64,000 nt of DNA from Diphasiastrum complanatum (Eukaryota; Streptophyta; Lycopodiopsida; Lycopodiales; Lycopodiaceae). Shown piece after piece: positions 62,957-64,000 of the stretch. The position numbers and the translations under genes are program-made. How positions within the stretch are numbered: position 1 is the first letter of the stretch; each line of letters begins with the position of its first letter. Where the stretch lies: assembly GCA_029204225.1 (NCBI GenBank), contig CM055092.1, positions 73,012,857 to 73,076,856 of the forward strand, written 5' to 3'. Under the pieces are notes generated by a model. The model saw only the letters and a list, made by a program, of their open reading frames with translations, had not been told where the DNA came from and did no database searches.

Positions 62957-63384
62957 TCACCAAGTGTTTGATTATGAGTGGGGTGTGGATATTCATTTCT
63001 TAGTTTTCTTGGATGCTCACTTGGAGATTGCCATGTTTGTTTGATGGCGATTGATGGTAATTGAGATTTGTTGATGTATAAGTGAGTGTCGGTTTAAGCA
63101 TGGAGTTGTCTTGGTTTGAGGTTCTTAGATGAGAGGTAGTCACCATGTTGTTTGTTTGGACCCAATATATAGAGCCAAAAGCAACCTGGGCACATAGCCA
63201 TGCATAGTCCTAAATTTTCTATACATAGATTCACCTAGAATAGAGTCCTAAGCATGAACCAACTATTCATAGAATTGCTATTGATAACTCTACACATGTA
63301 TACACTGTCTCATACCTTGTCTAAATTCTATTTAGTGTGTTCTGGGCCTCACAAGGATATTAGTTACATAGTACAGATGCAGAC
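62957..63384. other. Flanking sequence after LTR-C
   Basis: TG-rich sequence resembling 53244-53458 in composition, probably the continuation of the pre-insertion host (LTR-D). No gene recognised. Confidence 0.35.
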
Positions 63385-64000
63385 CACCTGGATCGATTGG
63401 ATAAAGTATTTGAATGATGTCGCAAATATCAAATTTCTCTAAATCCAGAAAAATGCTAGATATGGATTTTCCACGGAGTTGTGCTTGGACATGTGATATC
63501 GAGACATGGTATTGCCACAGATTATTCTAAGATCAAGATTATTGTGGAATTGCCACCGCCAACAACAATTCGTGGAGTTTATGTGTTTATGGGTCATGCG
63601 AACTACTATCGCATTTTTACTATTTTCTTTGCGGATTTAGCACGACCTATTTACAAACTGACTATTGTTCCTATTTGGACAGTAGAGGCGTTAGAAGCCT
63701 TTGAAAAATTAAAAAAAAACATTAACTTCATCACCAATACTGCGTTCTCCAGATTGGACGATTGAATTTCATGTTCACACGGATGCCTCGAAATATGCCA
63801 TTGGATCAGTTTTGACGCAGCCAGGTGATGATAAGAAGGATTATCCTATACGATTTGCAAGCAGACAACTTACAGATCCGGAGAAGAATTATTCAACAAT
63901 AGAACGTGAAGCGTTAGCCATGATTTTTTCTGTTCGAAAATTTTGTCACTACCTCATGGAAACACACTTTGCATTTTATACGGATCATCAGCCGTTACTT
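63385..64000 (+). pseudogene. Ty3-gypsy RT-RNase H fragment, runs off the window
   Basis: The RT end reads 'ISLNPEKC', then 'GVVLGHVISRHGIATDYSKI' and 'FMGHANYYRIF'. After a frame change RNase H follows with 'FHVHTDASKYAIGSVLTQPG', 'YSTIEREALAMIFSVRKF' and 'FAFYTDHQPLL' to the window edge. It closely resembles the element at 18.9-21.2 kb. A stop follows the Cys of 'PEKC', and the 5' part of RT is missing. Confidence 0.9.

Noticed and set aside
62170-62961. LTR-C as an independent solo LTR
   Set aside because: Its immediate flanks (ccaac and tcacc) do not form a duplication, whereas tcacc nearly matches the flank of LTR-B. Pairing it with LTR-B as one element is the better reading.

Overview
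The window reads as nuclear DNA of a flowering (or at least seed) plant. It is AT-rich with long AT-rich introns, carries Ty1-copia and Ty3-gypsy retrotransposon debris on both strands, has long GA/CT microsatellites, and contains one clearly intact host gene, an ARGONAUTE of the plant AGO1 clade. The species cannot be named from the sequence.

Layout. 1-9.4 kb: the first copy of a dispersed non-coding repeat (called R here), two long microsatellites, a Ty1-copia primer-binding site joined to an RNase H remnant (+), and a collapsed Ty3-gypsy pol (-). 9.4-12.4 kb: a second R copy holding a young 318-bp tandem duplication. 12.4-15.6 kb: nothing recognisable apart from simple repeats and a poly-G tract. 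15.6-18.1 kb: a copia deletion derivative (-) with LTRs but almost no interior. 18.9-25.5 kb: a decayed Ty3-gypsy pol (+) with an unusual long extra reading frame between integrase and the 3' LTR, preceded by a TATA box. 25.6-29 kb: an R fragment and a possible non-autonomous LTR element. 30.9-43.9 kb: the AGO1-type gene (-). 44-46.4 kb: intergenic sequence with small tandem repeats. 46.4-51.5 kb: a copia gag/LTR remnant, the fourth R copy and a Ty3-gypsy integrase remnant. 52.1-63 kb: nested LTR elements with recognisable target-site duplications and a later inversion. 63.4-64 kb: a gypsy RT/RNase H fragment leaving the window.

The AGO1 gene was spliced by eye into 22 coding exons that keep frame from ATG to stop (3189 nt, 1062 aa). 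The catalytic tetrad is intact (D770, E811, D857, H997). Two of its introns appear to use GC donors, and the N-terminal exon lacks a convincing miR168 target site.

No retroelement here looks autonomous: every pol has stops, frameshifts, catalytic substitutions or large internal deletions. The most informative non-genic result is the 52-63 kb block, where a solo LTR, an outer copia element, an inner copia insertion in its gag and an inversion of about 5.4 kb can be put in order. The most unusual coding signal is the 3' reading frame of the 19-25 kb gypsy element.
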